Assembly: GCA_035403225.1 (NCBI GenBank)
Contig: DAONET010000010.1
Coordinates: 7,798 to 71,797 of the forward strand
Direction of reading: 5' to 3'
Source of the DNA: DAIRDK01 sp035403225
Lineage (GTDB): Bacteria; Bacteroidota; Bacteroidia; Bacteroidales; FEN-979
DNA length: 64,000 nucleotides
Part shown: piece by piece, positions 8,191 through 17,824 of the stretch
Numbering within the stretch: the first letter of the stretch is position 1
Layout of the letters: the number at the start of each line of letters is the position of its first letter
Notes under the pieces: model-generated
What the model saw: only the letters and a program-made list of their open reading frames with translations
Databases searched by the model: none
Told to the model about the DNA's origin: nothing
Translations under genes and position numbers: made by a program

Positions 8191-9231
8191 ATGTATAGCG
8201 ACCGGGAGATAGAAATACTAAACCTGATCCAGGAGAGACAGCCATGTTCTTCGAAAGAGATCCATGAAGGGATTACTGCACCTGTCAGTTATGCGACGGT
8301 TAAAAGAATATTGTCGAAGCTTTACGGGGAAAATTTTCTGTACACCGAGGGTAAAGGTAAAGGGACCAGATATTTCATTTCTCCTTCCTATGAATTACTG
8401 CGGGAGATTGATATAGATGACTATTTTTCAAAGGAGATTGACGAACGTAAGATCAAGGATCGGTTTAACATCCGTCTGCTTCCAGAAGTATTAAGCAAAA
8501 CCAGTATTTTTACCAACGAAGAATCAGCCAGACTCACTTCGCTTCAGCAGGAGTTTCAGCAAAACATCTCGCAAGCAGATGAATCGGAATATAAGCGGGA
8601 TTTGGAAAGGTTAGCTATTGATCTGAGTTGGAAATCATCGCAAATAGAAGGGAACACTTACTCGCTTCTGGAGACGGAAAGATTATTAAAAGAGAAAGAA
8701 ACCGCCTCCGGAAAGACGAAAGAAGAGGCCATCATGTTATTGAATCACAAGGAGGCGCTGGATTTCATCATCCTGCATCCGGATTATTTAACGCCATTAT
8801 CTGTTTCGAAGATTGAAGACATTCACAGCCTGTTGATCAAGGATCTTCACATTAACCGGAATATACGGAAACGAAGGGTTGGTATTACCGGGACGAATTA
8901 TCGGCCCTTAGATAATGAATTTCAGATCACCGAAGCCTTGTCAATGATGTGTGACCTGATCAATGCAAAAGAAAATATTTTCGAAAAAGCGTTGTTGATC
9001 CTTGTCTTATTATCATACATACAGCCTTTTACCGACGGAAATAAAAGGACGGCGCGCATCGTCAGCAATGCTATTTTGATTAATAGCAAATATTGTCCGC
9101 TCTCTTTCCGAACGGTTGATTCCATCGATTACAAGAAAGCGATGTTGGTGTTTTATGAACAGAACAATATTTTCTGTTTCAAAAACATCTTTATCAATCA
9201 ATTTGAATTTGCGGTAAAAACTTACTTCTGA
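8191..9231 (+). CDS. Winged-helix / Fic family protein with degenerate Fic motif
   Basis: Protein of 346 aa. The start is ATG 8191; an in-frame GTG at 8170 would put the -7 box end inside the gene. Residues about 1-65 are a winged helix-turn-helix (SSKEIHEGI, SYATVKRILSKLYGENFL, then a GKGTRYF wing). Residues about 130-340 are a Fic domain: S149-S-Q-I-E153-G matches the (S/T)xxxE(G/N) self-inhibitory motif of class II Fic proteins, and the core motif reads Q278-PFTDGNKRTAR. The catalytic histidine of HxFx(D/E)GN(G/K)R is therefore glutamine (CAG at 9022-9024) and the second glycine is lysine, as in Doc-type proteins. Transfer activity should be lost or strongly altered, so a regulatory role through the DNA-binding domain is likely. 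GC content is lower than in the neighbours. Confidence 0.85.
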   Translation: MYSDREIEILNLIQERQPCSSKEIHEGITAPVSYATVKRILSKLYGENFLYTEGKGKGTRYFISPSYELLREIDIDDYFSKEIDERKIKDRFNIRLLPEVLSKTSIFTNEESARLTSLQQEFQQNISQADESEYKRDLERLAIDLSWKSSQIEGNTYSLLETERLLKEKETASGKTKEEAIMLLNHKEALDFIILHPDYLTPLSVSKIEDIHSLLIKDLHINRNIRKRRVGITGTNYRPLDNEFQITEALSMMCDLINAKENIFEKALLILVLLSYIQPFTDGNKRTARIVSNAILINSKYCPLSFRTVDSIDYKKAMLVFYEQNNIFCFKNIFINQFEFAVKTYF

Positions 9232-9243
9232 TAACGATCCCCG

Positions 9244-10275
9244 TCAAACGATCACCACTTCCGATTCGAGGGTGATGCCGAATTTTTCGAGGACGGAATT
9301 CTTGATTTGTTCAGAGAGGTGAAGGATCTGTTGTCCGGTGGCGTGGCCGTAGTTAACCAATACCAGCGGCTGGTTTACATGTACGCCGGCATCGCCGAAA
9401 CGTTTCCCTTTCCATCCGCACTGTTCGATAAGCCAGGCGGCGGGTATCTTGATGCCTTTGGGATCGGCAAAAGAGGGCATGCAATCGTAGTGAGTTTGCA
9501 AGGCATCGGCTTTCTCCGCAGGCACCACCGGGTTTTTGAAGAAACTCCCGGCATTACCGGTCACGGCCGGGTCAGGCAGTTTGCTTTTCCGGATCCGGCA
9601 GACGGCCTCCCGCACCTCGCGGATGGACGGATCGGACACGCCCATGATCTCCAACTCTTTCCGGATATGGCCGTAATCGAGTTTCAACCCTTCGCGGGCC
9701 GCTGTTATTTTTTCAGGAGCCAGGCTGAATATCACCTCCGTCACAATAATCTTTTCTTTCAACTCATGTTTGAAGATGCTGTTGCGGTAGCCGAACCCGC
9801 ATTGTGTGCCGGAGATCACCCGTTGTTGCCCTGTTTCAACCTCCGTATAGTGTACTTCGCGGATATTCTCCCCTACTTCCATGCCGTAGGCTCCGATGTT
9901 CTGGATGGGCGTGGAACCCACCAAGCCCGGTATGAGCGACAGGTTTTCGAGACCGCCCCAGCCGTTGGAAACGCAGTAAGCAACAAAATCATCCCATACG
10001 ACGCCGGCGCCGGCGCTGATGACGACCTCCTTCTCCCCTTCTTCAACGAGCCTGATCCCACCGAGGGAAATACGTAATACCATCCCCGGGAAATCTCTGG
10101 TAAAAAGCAGGTTGCTACCTCCGCCCAGGATCAGGAGCGGATCTCCTTGACGGTAGTATTTTTCCAGAAATGACGTTATCTCTTCGGAAGAATGGATCTC
10201 GCCATACCGGGCCGCCCTGACGTCAAAGCCGAAGGTGTTGAGGTTTCTGAGAGAATAGTTTTCGTAAATGGTCAT
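9244..10275 (-). CDS. murB: UDP-N-acetylenolpyruvoylglucosamine reductase
   Basis: FAD- and NADPH-dependent enzyme that makes UDP-MurNAc for peptidoglycan, in the cytoplasm. At 343 aa with the insert typical of type I MurB, it shows the FAD-binding LGGGSNLLF near residue 50, GLENLSLIPGLVGSTPIQNIGAYGME, and YRNSIFK. The proton-donor serine lies in GNAGSFFKNPVV, and the conserved Glu in the terminal LESEVVIV. A -7 box on this strand (10302-10295) precedes the ATG at 10275. The gene is divergent from the glycosyltransferase at 10327, so the 51-bp gap carries both promoters. Confidence 0.95.
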   Translation of the reverse strand: MTIYENYSLRNLNTFGFDVRAARYGEIHSSEEITSFLEKYYRQGDPLLILGGGSNLLFTRDFPGMVLRISLGGIRLVEEGEKEVVISAGAGVVWDDFVAYCVSNGWGGLENLSLIPGLVGSTPIQNIGAYGMEVGENIREVHYTEVETGQQRVISGTQCGFGYRNSIFKHELKEKIIVTEVIFSLAPEKITAAREGLKLDYGHIRKELEIMGVSDPSIREVREAVCRIRKSKLPDPAVTGNAGSFFKNPVVPAEKADALQTHYDCMPSFADPKGIKIPAAWLIEQCGWKGKRFGDAGVHVNQPLVLVNYGHATGQQILHLSEQIKNSVLEKFGITLESEVVIV

Positions 10276-10294
10276 CGGACGCTGTGTTCGAAAA

Positions 10295-10302
10295 CAAAGT
10301 TA
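10295..10302 (-). promoter_or_regulatory. -7 box (TAacTTTG) for murB
   Basis: CAAAGTTA on the plus strand is TAACTTTG on the minus strand and lies 19 bp before the murB ATG. On the plus strand, TACTTTTA at 10315-10322 is a near-match -7 box for the divergent glycosyltransferase gene. Confidence 0.45.
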
Positions 10303-10326
10303 GAATGTTTTCTTTACTTTTACGGT

Positions 10327-11442
10327 ATGAAAACTGCTATTGTAGCTGTCACAAACGATCTCACCACCGATCAGCGCGTTCATCGCACCTGCACCGCGCT
10401 GAGCCAGTCGGGGTACCGGGTTATCCTTGTAGGACGGCGATTGCGGGAAAGTCTGACGCTGAAACCCCGCGAATATGCGACAGACCGGCTGCGGCTCCTT
10501 TGCGACAAAGGTCCCGGGTTTTACGCAGAATACAACATCAGGCTGTTTTTCTACCTGTTATCAAAGAAAGCCGATCTCTTTGTCACCAACGATACCGACA
10601 CGTTACCGGCTGGTTATTTTGCTTCTCTTCTGCGACGGGTCCCGTTATTGCACGATTGTCACGAATATTTCCGCGGTGTGCCCGAGCTGGTCGGGAGGCC
10701 GGCTGTCACCCGCGCCTGGAAATTTTTCGAAGACCTGATCTTTCCCCGGTTGAAACACGTGGTGGCTGTTAACGATCCGGTGGCTGACTTGTACCGGCAT
10801 GAATACGGGATTACGATCGAGGTAATCCGAAACGTGCCGTTCAGCAGGGAACCCGAAGGCCGATCGCAGAAAGAGGTCATGGGTATTCCGGCAGACAGGA
10901 AAGTGATCCTTTACCAGGGAGCGGTGAACGTTGACCGCGGGTTGGAGGAGGTCATCCGGGCCATGAGATATGTCAGGCAGGATGCGGTTTTTGTGATCGC
11001 CGGGACCGGTGATATTATCACGGATCTGCGGCAGCTTGTTTCGGAGGAACAACTCGGCGACCGGGTTCTCTTCACGGGACAGATCCCCTTCCAGGAACTT
11101 CCGAAGTACACTGCAATGGCGGATATCGGGCTGTCGGTCGAAAAAGAAGTCGGCATCAACTATCAGAATTGTCTTCCGAATAAATTTCTCGATTACATAC
11201 AGGCCAGGGTACCAGTGTTGGTCACCCCGTTTGCCGAGATGAAAAAAATTGTAGAACAATACGGGATCGGCCGGTTTGTAAAAGACCATGAACCGGAGCA
11301 TCTGGCCCAGCAATTGGATGAGATGCTGGGTGACGAAGAGGCCCTGGCAGGATATCGTCGCAATATGGAGCAAGCCGCTCATGATCTTTGTTGGGAGAAT
11401 GAGCGCAATGTCCTGTTCCGCGTATTAAATCAGATCCATTGA
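10327..11442 (+). CDS. Glycosyltransferase, GT4-like
   Basis: GT-B fold glycosyltransferase of 371 aa from ATG 10327; an open frame reaching back to 10192 only reads the murB 5' region in antisense. The N-terminal Rossmann part begins MKTAIVAVTNDLTTDQRVHR, with LLHDCHEYF. The C-terminal donor-binding domain shows VILYQGAVNVDRGLEEVI, FVIAGTGD, VLFTGQIPFQELP and the late GINYQNCLPNKFLDYI, with the conserved acidic/Asn-rich region of family 4. The sugar and acceptor cannot be deduced. Its stop overlaps the start of the next glycosyltransferase by 4 bp, so the two probably act in the same surface-glycan pathway. Confidence 0.8.
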   Translation: MKTAIVAVTNDLTTDQRVHRTCTALSQSGYRVILVGRRLRESLTLKPREYATDRLRLLCDKGPGFYAEYNIRLFFYLLSKKADLFVTNDTDTLPAGYFASLLRRVPLLHDCHEYFRGVPELVGRPAVTRAWKFFEDLIFPRLKHVVAVNDPVADLYRHEYGITIEVIRNVPFSREPEGRSQKEVMGIPADRKVILYQGAVNVDRGLEEVIRAMRYVRQDAVFVIAGTGDIITDLRQLVSEEQLGDRVLFTGQIPFQELPKYTAMADIGLSVEKEVGINYQNCLPNKFLDYIQARVPVLVTPFAEMKKIVEQYGIGRFVKDHEPEHLAQQLDEMLGDEEALAGYRRNMEQAAHDLCWENERNVLFRVLNQIH

Positions 11443-12569
11443 GCAACCACTTACATATCGTCGCATTTGATAACCCCTATCCTCCCCGGTATGGCGGCGT
11501 GATCGACATCTGGTACAAGATCAGTGTTCTTCATGATGCCGGCATGATGATCCATCTTCACTATTTCAGCTACGGAAAGAAAAAGGAAGAGGAAGATATC
11601 CTCCGGCAGTACTGCGCCACCGTACAGGCTTACCCTCGCAAGACAGGATGGCGTTCGCAGCTCAGCATCATCCCGTATATCGTATATTCCAGAAAATCGG
11701 AAGCCCTGATACAGGATCTGTGCCGGGATGACTATCCCATCCTGTTTGAAGGGCTGCACACCTGTTATTACCTCGATGATCCCCGGTTGAAAGGGCGGCG
11801 GCTGCTTTACCGGGAAAGCAACATCGAACACGACTATTACCGTCACCTGGCAAAAGCAGAGCGAAACCCGCTTAAAAAAGTTTTTTTCCTGTGCGAAAGC
11901 CGAAAACTCCGGCATTACGAGCAGGTACTGGAAAACAGTTCCGTCATGCTGACTGTTTCGCAAGCCGATACGGAATACCTGCAGCGCCGGTTCCCATCGA
12001 AAAAGGTGATCCGGATACCCAGTTTTCACAAAGACGATGAAGTCATTTCGGTTCCCGGGAAAGGTGATTTTGTTCTCTACCAGGGCAACCTGAGCGTGGC
12101 TGAAAATACAGCGGCGGTGAGTTTTCTGATCCGAAAAGTATGGAATGAGTCGATGCCTCCCCTGGTGATTGCCGGGAAGAACCCGTCGAAATCGTTGGTC
12201 CGGCTGGCCAAAACCTGTCACCGGATCCGACTGATTGCCAATCCCGATGATGCCACCATGACGGGGCTGTTGCGCGATGCCCACATCAACCTGATGGTGA
12301 CCTTTCAACCCACCGGTTTAAAGTTGAAGCTGCTGAACGCCTTGTTCAACGGCCGTTTCTGTCTTGTCAATGAAGCCATGCTGGCCGGCACCGGGTTAAC
12401 ATCCCTTTGCTCGGTGGCCGCCACTCCCGAACAGTTCCGGGAAGAGATCCGCCGGTTGTTTACCTGTACATTCACGGAAGAAGAAACAGGCAAACGCAGG
12501 GACATCCTTTCAAAGATCTATTCAAACCGGGAAAACGGAAAGCTATTGCTGCAGTGTATCAGCTCCTGA
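11439..12569 (+). CDS. Glycosyltransferase, GT-B type, TTG start
   Basis: Protein of 376 aa. The start is taken as TTG 11439, which overlaps the TGA of the preceding gene (TTGA), because MSNHLHIVAFDNPYPPRYGGVID is a normal GT-B N-terminus and no ATG fits nearby; this implies translational coupling. Seen motifs are YPPRYGGVIDIWYKI at the N-terminal acceptor domain, LYRESNIEHDYYRHL, FVLYQGNLSVAENTAAV and PLVIAGKNP opening the C-terminal donor domain, and HINLMVTFQPTGLKLKLLNAL near the end. The family is a divergent GT4/GT1 relative; substrate unknown. It is convergent with the next gene, with no gap. Confidence 0.75.
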   Translation: MSNHLHIVAFDNPYPPRYGGVIDIWYKISVLHDAGMMIHLHYFSYGKKKEEEDILRQYCATVQAYPRKTGWRSQLSIIPYIVYSRKSEALIQDLCRDDYPILFEGLHTCYYLDDPRLKGRRLLYRESNIEHDYYRHLAKAERNPLKKVFFLCESRKLRHYEQVLENSSVMLTVSQADTEYLQRRFPSKKVIRIPSFHKDDEVISVPGKGDFVLYQGNLSVAENTAAVSFLIRKVWNESMPPLVIAGKNPSKSLVRLAKTCHRIRLIANPDDATMTGLLRDAHINLMVTFQPTGLKLKLLNALFNGRFCLVNEAMLAGTGLTSLCSVAATPEQFREEIRRLFTCTFTEEETGKRRDILSKIYSNRENGKLLLQCISS

Positions 12570-14018
12570 TCAGTTTTTCAGTGCATCATACACCCTGAAA
12601 TTCTCGTAATAATACAACATCCACTGCTGGTTTTCGTATCCTCCTGTTTCTGACTTCAGAAATTGATATTTTGATTCCAGCATATTGATATCCAGTTCAT
12701 TCATGCATTTTGGAAAGGATGTTCCGTATCTTTTTAAGGCTGTGAGGAAAAAATTTCCGATATCAAACCCGATGAAAGCCAGCGGATCAGGATCGGTTTT
12801 GATGGTCTCCTGAAAGTCACGAACGAATTTCTTCACATTATCATCATCATAATCAATATAATACGATGCTATCATGTGTGTTTTCAGGTTCACGAGGTAA
12901 TCCACTTCCAGTCCATCGATGCGATTCCAGGCAGGGAGTCCGAAAACAGAGATCCGGTATTGGTTTTTGATGCCGTCGAGTTGAGTAAGCAGGTCGAGGA
13001 TGGTAGATTTATTATCAGAGAAGATAACGACCATATTCTGAACATCCTTTTTCAGCTGGTCGTCCATGGTTTTAGGGTCACAGATGGTTACCTGAATATT
13101 TTTTTCCAAGCAAAGTTTCCGAAGTTGTTCAGCGGATTCCTTAAACCGGGAGGCGGCGTTTCTGACGATCACCACGTTAGCGTCGGGGTATACACGGGCG
13201 ATCAGGTCAGCTGACTGGGGCACGATGGTCTTCACGGAAGGTCTGACTTTGATCACCTCCGGGTTTTTATTCACCTGTGATTCCCGCTCGGAGATAGGGC
13301 TCACAATAGGAATGTTGTTTTTCCGGGCAAAATCAGCCACGATCTGAAAGTTCCTGTTATAAAGGAGTCCGATGATCATATCCATCTTTTTCAGATCGGT
13401 AGTCTGCAGAAATGATTTCGTCTTCAGGGTATCGGTACTCACGTCGTACACATGGATGGTAACGGGCAATCCGGTCAGCTTGAGGGAATCGACAGCCATC
13501 ATAAAACCCTCGTAGAACTGGATAAACTGGAACGGGCGACAGGATTCGGCGTCTTCCATGGTCATCTGGTCGGGGTCGATATCATCTGCCTCATTCAGGA
13601 ACAGGTGCATCAGGAGGGCCACTTCGTACTGATCCTTCTGAACAGAGGGATCCATCCCGCAAGGTTTCTCTACCGGGACAGGAGGTTTTGCCTTCACCGT
13701 ATCGACCACGACAGGTTTTGTCGCAGGTACCTGGGAAGGCTTATTGATTTTCTTTCCGGTGGGGATCCTCAGTTCCTGACCGGGTTGAATTCCGTCGGAA
13801 ATTGCCGGGTTCAGGCGGATGAGATCCTCCGGGGTGATGTTGTAGGTTTTAGATATCTTATAGACTGTCTGGCCTTTAGCGACGGTATGTATATAATAAT
13901 CCACGCCATCGATCGTCCGGGTCACCTTTGATTTAGGGACTTCAAATCCGTTTTGAGCCTGCAGGGTCAGCACAGGCAGGATCAGGAAGAGGAGGATGCA
14001 GGTTACCGTTCTGTTCAT
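12570..14018 (-). CDS. LysM domain plus periplasmic-binding-like protein
   Basis: Exported protein of 482 aa (signal peptide ending near LQAQ). Residues about 42-88 are a LysM peptidoglycan-binding module (YYIHTVAKGQTVYKISKTYNITPEDLIRLNP, then GIQPGQELRIP). A linker rich in Pro, Lys and Val follows. From about 125 to the end it resembles a type 1 periplasmic-binding protein (MIIGLLYNRNFQIVADFARKNNIPIVSPIS, NVVIVRNAAS, VFGLPAWNR), of the amino-acid ABC-transporter type. In Bacteroidota such fusions are common and their ligand is unknown. It lies 15 bp after guaA on the same strand and is probably read with it. Anchoring to the cell wall is inferred from LysM. Confidence 0.8.
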   Translation of the reverse strand: MNRTVTCILLFLILPVLTLQAQNGFEVPKSKVTRTIDGVDYYIHTVAKGQTVYKISKTYNITPEDLIRLNPAISDGIQPGQELRIPTGKKINKPSQVPATKPVVVDTVKAKPPVPVEKPCGMDPSVQKDQYEVALLMHLFLNEADDIDPDQMTMEDAESCRPFQFIQFYEGFMMAVDSLKLTGLPVTIHVYDVSTDTLKTKSFLQTTDLKKMDMIIGLLYNRNFQIVADFARKNNIPIVSPISERESQVNKNPEVIKVRPSVKTIVPQSADLIARVYPDANVVIVRNAASRFKESAEQLRKLCLEKNIQVTICDPKTMDDQLKKDVQNMVVIFSDNKSTILDLLTQLDGIKNQYRISVFGLPAWNRIDGLEVDYLVNLKTHMIASYYIDYDDDNVKKFVRDFQETIKTDPDPLAFIGFDIGNFFLTALKRYGTSFPKCMNELDINMLESKYQFLKSETGGYENQQWMLYYYENFRVYDALKN

Positions 14019-14033
14019 GAGTTTGGGGTTAGA

Positions 14034-15563
14034 TCATTCCCATTCGATGGTAGCGGGAGGTTTCGAGCTGATGTCATACACCACACGGTTGACGCCTTTC
14101 ACCTTATTGATGATCTCGTTGGAGACCCAGCCGAGGAAATCGAACGGCAGTTGTGCCCAGTCGGCCGTCATCCCGTCGGTGGAAGTGACCGCGCGCAGCG
14201 CTACTACATTCTCATAGGTCCGTTCGTCGCCCATCACGCCAACGGACCGGATAGGCAGAAGGACCACAAAAGCCTGCCATACTTTATCGTACAGTCCGTG
14301 TGAGCGCAGGCCCTGGATGAAGATGTCGTCAGCTTCCTGAAGCAGTTTCACCCGGTCGACATTTATCTCACCCAGGATTCTCACAGCCAGTCCGGGCCCC
14401 GGGAAAGGATGGCGTCCCAGGAGGTCGGGATCCATATCCAGTGCTTTTCCGACACGCCGCACCTCATCTTTGAAGAGGCTGTTGAGCGGCTCGATGATCT
14501 TCAGTTTGAGGTGTTCCGGCAACCCGCCCACATTATGGTGTGATTTGATGGTAGCGGAAGGTCCTTTGACGGAGCGTGATTCAATCACATCGGGATAGAT
14601 GGTACCCTGAGCCAACCACTTGACGTTTTGAATCCGGGAAGCTTCTGCATCGAATACATCGATAAAAGTCTTGCCGATGATCTTGCGTTTCTTTTCCGGT
14701 TCTGATACTCCCTGCAAAGCCGACAGGAAGATGCCGGAGGCATCCACTCCGGTCACATTGAGGTTCATATGCCGGTAAGAATCGAGCACCTTGTTAAACT
14801 CATCTTTCCGGAGCAATCCGTTGTCGACAAAGATGCAGTGAAGGTTGGGACCGATCGCTTTATGAAGGAGAACGGCCGAGACAGAAGAGTCGACGCCGCC
14901 CGAGAGACCCAGCACGACCTGGTCGTTCCCGAGTTTCTCTTTCAGCTCTCTGACGGTGGATTCGACGAATGATTCGGGCGTCCATGACTGGTGGCATCCG
15001 CAGATATCCACCACAAAATTCTTCAGCAGTGTCTGTCCTTCCAGCGAGTGGTACACTTCGGGATGGAATTGAATACCGTAGGTAGGTTCATCTTTCATCT
15101 TGAAACCGGCCACTTCGACGGTAGGGGTGCTGAGGATGATGTTGGCGCCGACAGGCGGCCGCAGGACGGTATCGCCGTGTGACATCCACACCTGGCTACC
15201 GTTACTCATTCCTTTCAGCAAGGGGCTGGAGGTATCGATGAACGAAAGGTTAGCGCGTCCATATTCCCGGATCTTGGAAGGCATCACTTCACCGCCGTTC
15301 GTGTGAGCAAGATACTGGGCGCCGTAGCAGACTCCCAGGAGAGGCTTCTGTCCGCGGATGGCAGACAGGTCAGGGATGAGCGGGTTCGTGTCGCGCACGG
15401 AATAAGGGCTGCCGGAGAGGATGACTCCCTTCACGTTTTCGTCGATCGCGGGGATCTTGTTATACGGAAAGATATCGCAATACACGTTCAGTTCCCTGAC
15501 CCTGCGTGCGATAAGCTGGGTGTACTGGGAGCCGAAATCAAGGATTAAGATGGTTTCTTGCAT
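14034..15563 (-). CDS. guaA: GMP synthase (glutamine-hydrolysing)
   Basis: Converts XMP to GMP with glutamine and ATP. It has 509 aa, as usual. The N-terminal class I amidotransferase shows [17 protein letters not shown], the nucleophile Cys79 in LLGVCYGAQ and the His in FHPEVYHS. The ATP pyrophosphatase domain carries the PP-loop [11 protein letters not shown], and the C-terminal dimerisation domain ends in the standard PPATIEWE. It lies 18 bp after the M23 peptidase gene within a long minus-strand run. A -7 box (15575-15568) lies just 4 nt before the ATG, which may mean an almost leaderless separate transcript. Confidence 0.97.
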   Translation of the reverse strand: MQETILILDFGSQYTQLIARRVRELNVYCDIFPYNKIPAIDENVKGVILSGSPYSVRDTNPLIPDLSAIRGQKPLLGVCYGAQYLAHTNGGEVMPSKIREYGRANLSFIDTSSPLLKGMSNGSQVWMSHGDTVLRPPVGANIILSTPTVEVAGFKMKDEPTYGIQFHPEVYHSLEGQTLLKNFVVDICGCHQSWTPESFVESTVRELKEKLGNDQVVLGLSGGVDSSVSAVLLHKAIGPNLHCIFVDNGLLRKDEFNKVLDSYRHMNLNVTGVDASGIFLSALQGVSEPEKKRKIIGKTFIDVFDAEASRIQNVKWLAQGTIYPDVIESRSVKGPSATIKSHHNVGGLPEHLKLKIIEPLNSLFKDEVRRVGKALDMDPDLLGRHPFPGPGLAVRILGEINVDRVKLLQEADDIFIQGLRSHGLYDKVWQAFVVLLPIRSVGVMGDERTYENVVALRAVTSTDGMTADWAQLPFDFLGWVSNEIINKVKGVNRVVYDISSKPPATIEWE

Positions 15564-15567
15564 GTTA

Positions 15568-15575
15568 CAAAGATA
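15568..15575 (-). promoter_or_regulatory. Possible -7 box (TAtcTTTG) immediately before guaA
   Basis: CAAAGATA on the plus strand reads TATCTTTG on the minus strand. Only four bases separate it from the guaA ATG, so a transcript from it would start at or within a few bases of the start codon. The match could be chance; no -33 TTTG is seen. Confidence 0.3.
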
Positions 15576-15581
15576 TGAAAT

Positions 15582-17315
15582 CTACCGCGTCAATGTAGCA
15601 TTATATTCCTTCTTGTTCCCGCATTTATCGGTGACAACAAGCCTGAATGCATTTTTCCCCTTCCGGATCCGGTCGTCGATGGTATAGATCAGCAGGTTCC
15701 GTTTCGCATCAAAATCCATCAGGATCCATTTACCGTTCAGGGTACCGCGGTAGGTGTCAATACCCGACAGGTTATCGGTGATTTTCATTTTGATGGTAAC
15801 GTTTTTCGTGATGATTTTTTTCTTGGGGATATTGACTGCCTTGATCACCGGGGCAACGGTATCCACGGCGACGGCATACGTCCCGAAGTCACGGATGCGA
15901 ACTCGCATCCAGCCCTGATCCCATTTTCCCCCTACAGCGGAGAAGGCTCCGGCATTGTTGAGACGGACTACCAGCGCCTTGGGGCGGAGTTTCGACGGAA
16001 GGCCTTCGGCCCTGATTGAAAGGTCGCAGAAGGTATGAAGCGGCGTTTGGTTGTTATGCAGGGTATGGCGTTTGGAGTAGATCTTCGATGTCCGTGCTTC
16101 CACAGAATAGATGAAATCCAGATCTTCGTAAAGTACGCCCTCCGGAATATTCAGTTCCACACCGTCCGATCTGAAGGTATTGGGCTCCTTGCAAGGCATC
16201 CAGGTACCTTTGGCCAGCTGCGACGGGTCGAATCTGCCCCGGACATTGGCAGGCGGGTGGCTTTGGACGGGGAAAGTGATGGAGGAGCTGTTTCCTTTGA
16301 GATCTGTAAGGACATATCTGACCTGGTGTATTCTGTTATCGTTGAAATTGATCACTCCGTTATTCGATGGATCGTCAAAGACATTCAGTTTGTCGTTGGG
16401 GGCGATATACGACCTCAGAACACGGTGGTTGGTTTTCAGGTACAGCGGGTAATCGAGGATGCTGTTCACGTAACGGGTATCTGCAAAAGAGAAGCTGTCG
16501 ATGGTCATTCCGAAGCGTTTTTCATCATCCACAAACATCTCGAACTTGCGGATGCCGTTCCTCATGGTAGAGGCATCATGGAAGTCGTAGGCTTCGATCC
16601 CGAACACAATATTCCCCGACACCTTGACCGTATCTTTCTGTTTAAGGATAAAGTTACCGAGAGAATCCTTGGTGACGGGCAGCAGGATGGGCGCATCGGA
16701 GAAGTTCACCATGCCGGTGAGGCCGTGAGGAATGACACGGATGTTATAGATCTTCGGTTGGGTGCTGTCGCTGACGGTGATGCCAAACGCCAGGGGGTCG
16801 AGAGGAACCTGTGTGGCGCCATTCCGTATCTCGAAATGGAGATGAGGTCCAGCCGAAGAGCCGGCGTTGCCGGAATAAGCAATGAGTTGACCTTGGGTGA
16901 CCTTCAGCGTACCGGGAGGCACCTCGGTATCCATGGCGAATGATTCGTTCAGGTACTGACGTTCGCTCACCCAACGGGCAATGGCTCCGGAGAACCTGTC
17001 GAGATGCCCGTAGACCGTCACATAGCCGTTAGGATGCTGAATATAGATTGCTTTTCCAAATCCCCACGGAGAGACAAAAATTCGAGTCACATAACCGTCC
17101 GCTGCGGCATACACGGGTTTCCCGATGACAGCGCCCGTCCGGATATCGATCCCGGAATGAAAATGGTTCGGTCGGATCTCCCCGTATGAGCCCGACAAGG
17201 TGATCGGAAAATCGACAGGTGCCCGGAAATAATTTTGCGGCACTACAGGCTGGGACCTCAGGAATGCCGGAGATATCAGGGTAAAGAGAGTGATAAGGAG
17301 GATGGTTCTTTTCAT
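15582..17315 (-). CDS. M23 family metallopeptidase (LytM-type), secreted
   Basis: Exported protein of 577 aa with a signal peptide ending near LRSQ. Residues about 40-180 form the LytM/M23 domain that cuts peptidoglycan cross-links. The zinc ligands are visible in RPNHFHSGIDI (HxxxxxxxD form) and in the late HLHFEIR, with YGHLDRF between. Unlike short M23 enzymes, it carries about 380 further residues of beta-sandwich-like sequence with no recognised domain name. Its ATG overlaps the stop of the upstream HAD gene (ATGA), showing coupling. The function could be cell-wall remodelling or a non-catalytic LytM regulator, but the metal residues seem intact. Confidence 0.88.
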   Translation of the reverse strand: MKRTILLITLFTLISPAFLRSQPVVPQNYFRAPVDFPITLSGSYGEIRPNHFHSGIDIRTGAVIGKPVYAAADGYVTRIFVSPWGFGKAIYIQHPNGYVTVYGHLDRFSGAIARWVSERQYLNESFAMDTEVPPGTLKVTQGQLIAYSGNAGSSAGPHLHFEIRNGATQVPLDPLAFGITVSDSTQPKIYNIRVIPHGLTGMVNFSDAPILLPVTKDSLGNFILKQKDTVKVSGNIVFGIEAYDFHDASTMRNGIRKFEMFVDDEKRFGMTIDSFSFADTRYVNSILDYPLYLKTNHRVLRSYIAPNDKLNVFDDPSNNGVINFNDNRIHQVRYVLTDLKGNSSSITFPVQSHPPANVRGRFDPSQLAKGTWMPCKEPNTFRSDGVELNIPEGVLYEDLDFIYSVEARTSKIYSKRHTLHNNQTPLHTFCDLSIRAEGLPSKLRPKALVVRLNNAGAFSAVGGKWDQGWMRVRIRDFGTYAVAVDTVAPVIKAVNIPKKKIITKNVTIKMKITDNLSGIDTYRGTLNGKWILMDFDAKRNLLIYTIDDRIRKGKNAFRLVVTDKCGNKKEYNATLTR

Positions 17316-17824
17316 ACGATTATGTGTTGGTTCCCGCCTTCATCCCATCGAAGGATGATGGCAGGCAGTTCGTCCATGCGGCGGATGACAGCATCTGCCA
17401 TCGGGAAATCTTCTGTCGTGAGTCCGGGGTAATAGAACACCGTTCTCATTCCCGCCTCTTTGGCGCCACAGATATCTTTCCCGTAATCGTTACCGATCAT
17501 CACACAACCAGCAGGCTGCATACGGGTCTCCCGGCATATCATCCGGAAGAAGCGGGGATCCGGCTTCACATATCCAAGATCTTTCGAAGAAAAAAAGAAT
17601 TGAAAGCACTTGTAAGCCCCTACCCTTTTCAAGGCTTTGATCATCGCCTGCGTATCGGATACCCCGGCGTTGGTAGCGATACAACAGGGAAAGCGCCTGA
17701 GTTGTTCAAGCGCTTTCTCTGCTCCGGGGACCCATGAAACTTTTTCCCAGAGAAACATCGGTCCCGGTTCGCCGGAATCGGTCATGACCGTCCCGCCCCA
17801 ATCGAAGACCAGCATGTCTATCAT
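17312..17824 (-). CDS. HAD family hydrolase
   Basis: Small haloacid dehalogenase-type phosphatase, 170 aa from ATG 17824. That start shares one base with the stop of the upstream peptidase gene (TGATG) and places the DxDxT-like motif at the N-terminus (MIDMLVFDWGGTVMTD; first Asp is the nucleophile, although the second Asp is Gly here, DWGGT). Motif II is IATNAGVS, motif III the Lys in YVKPDPRFF, and motif IV IGNDYGKDICGAKEAG with the metal Asp. The missing second aspartate of DxD is a notable change, seen also in some HAD subfamilies that read DWGGT. Substrate unknown. It is coupled on both sides to peptidase genes. Confidence 0.8.
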   Translation of the reverse strand: MIDMLVFDWGGTVMTDSGEPGPMFLWEKVSWVPGAEKALEQLRRFPCCIATNAGVSDTQAMIKALKRVGAYKCFQFFFSSKDLGYVKPDPRFFRMICRETRMQPAGCVMIGNDYGKDICGAKEAGMRTVFYYPGLTTEDFPMADAVIRRMDELPAIILRWDEGGNQHIIV

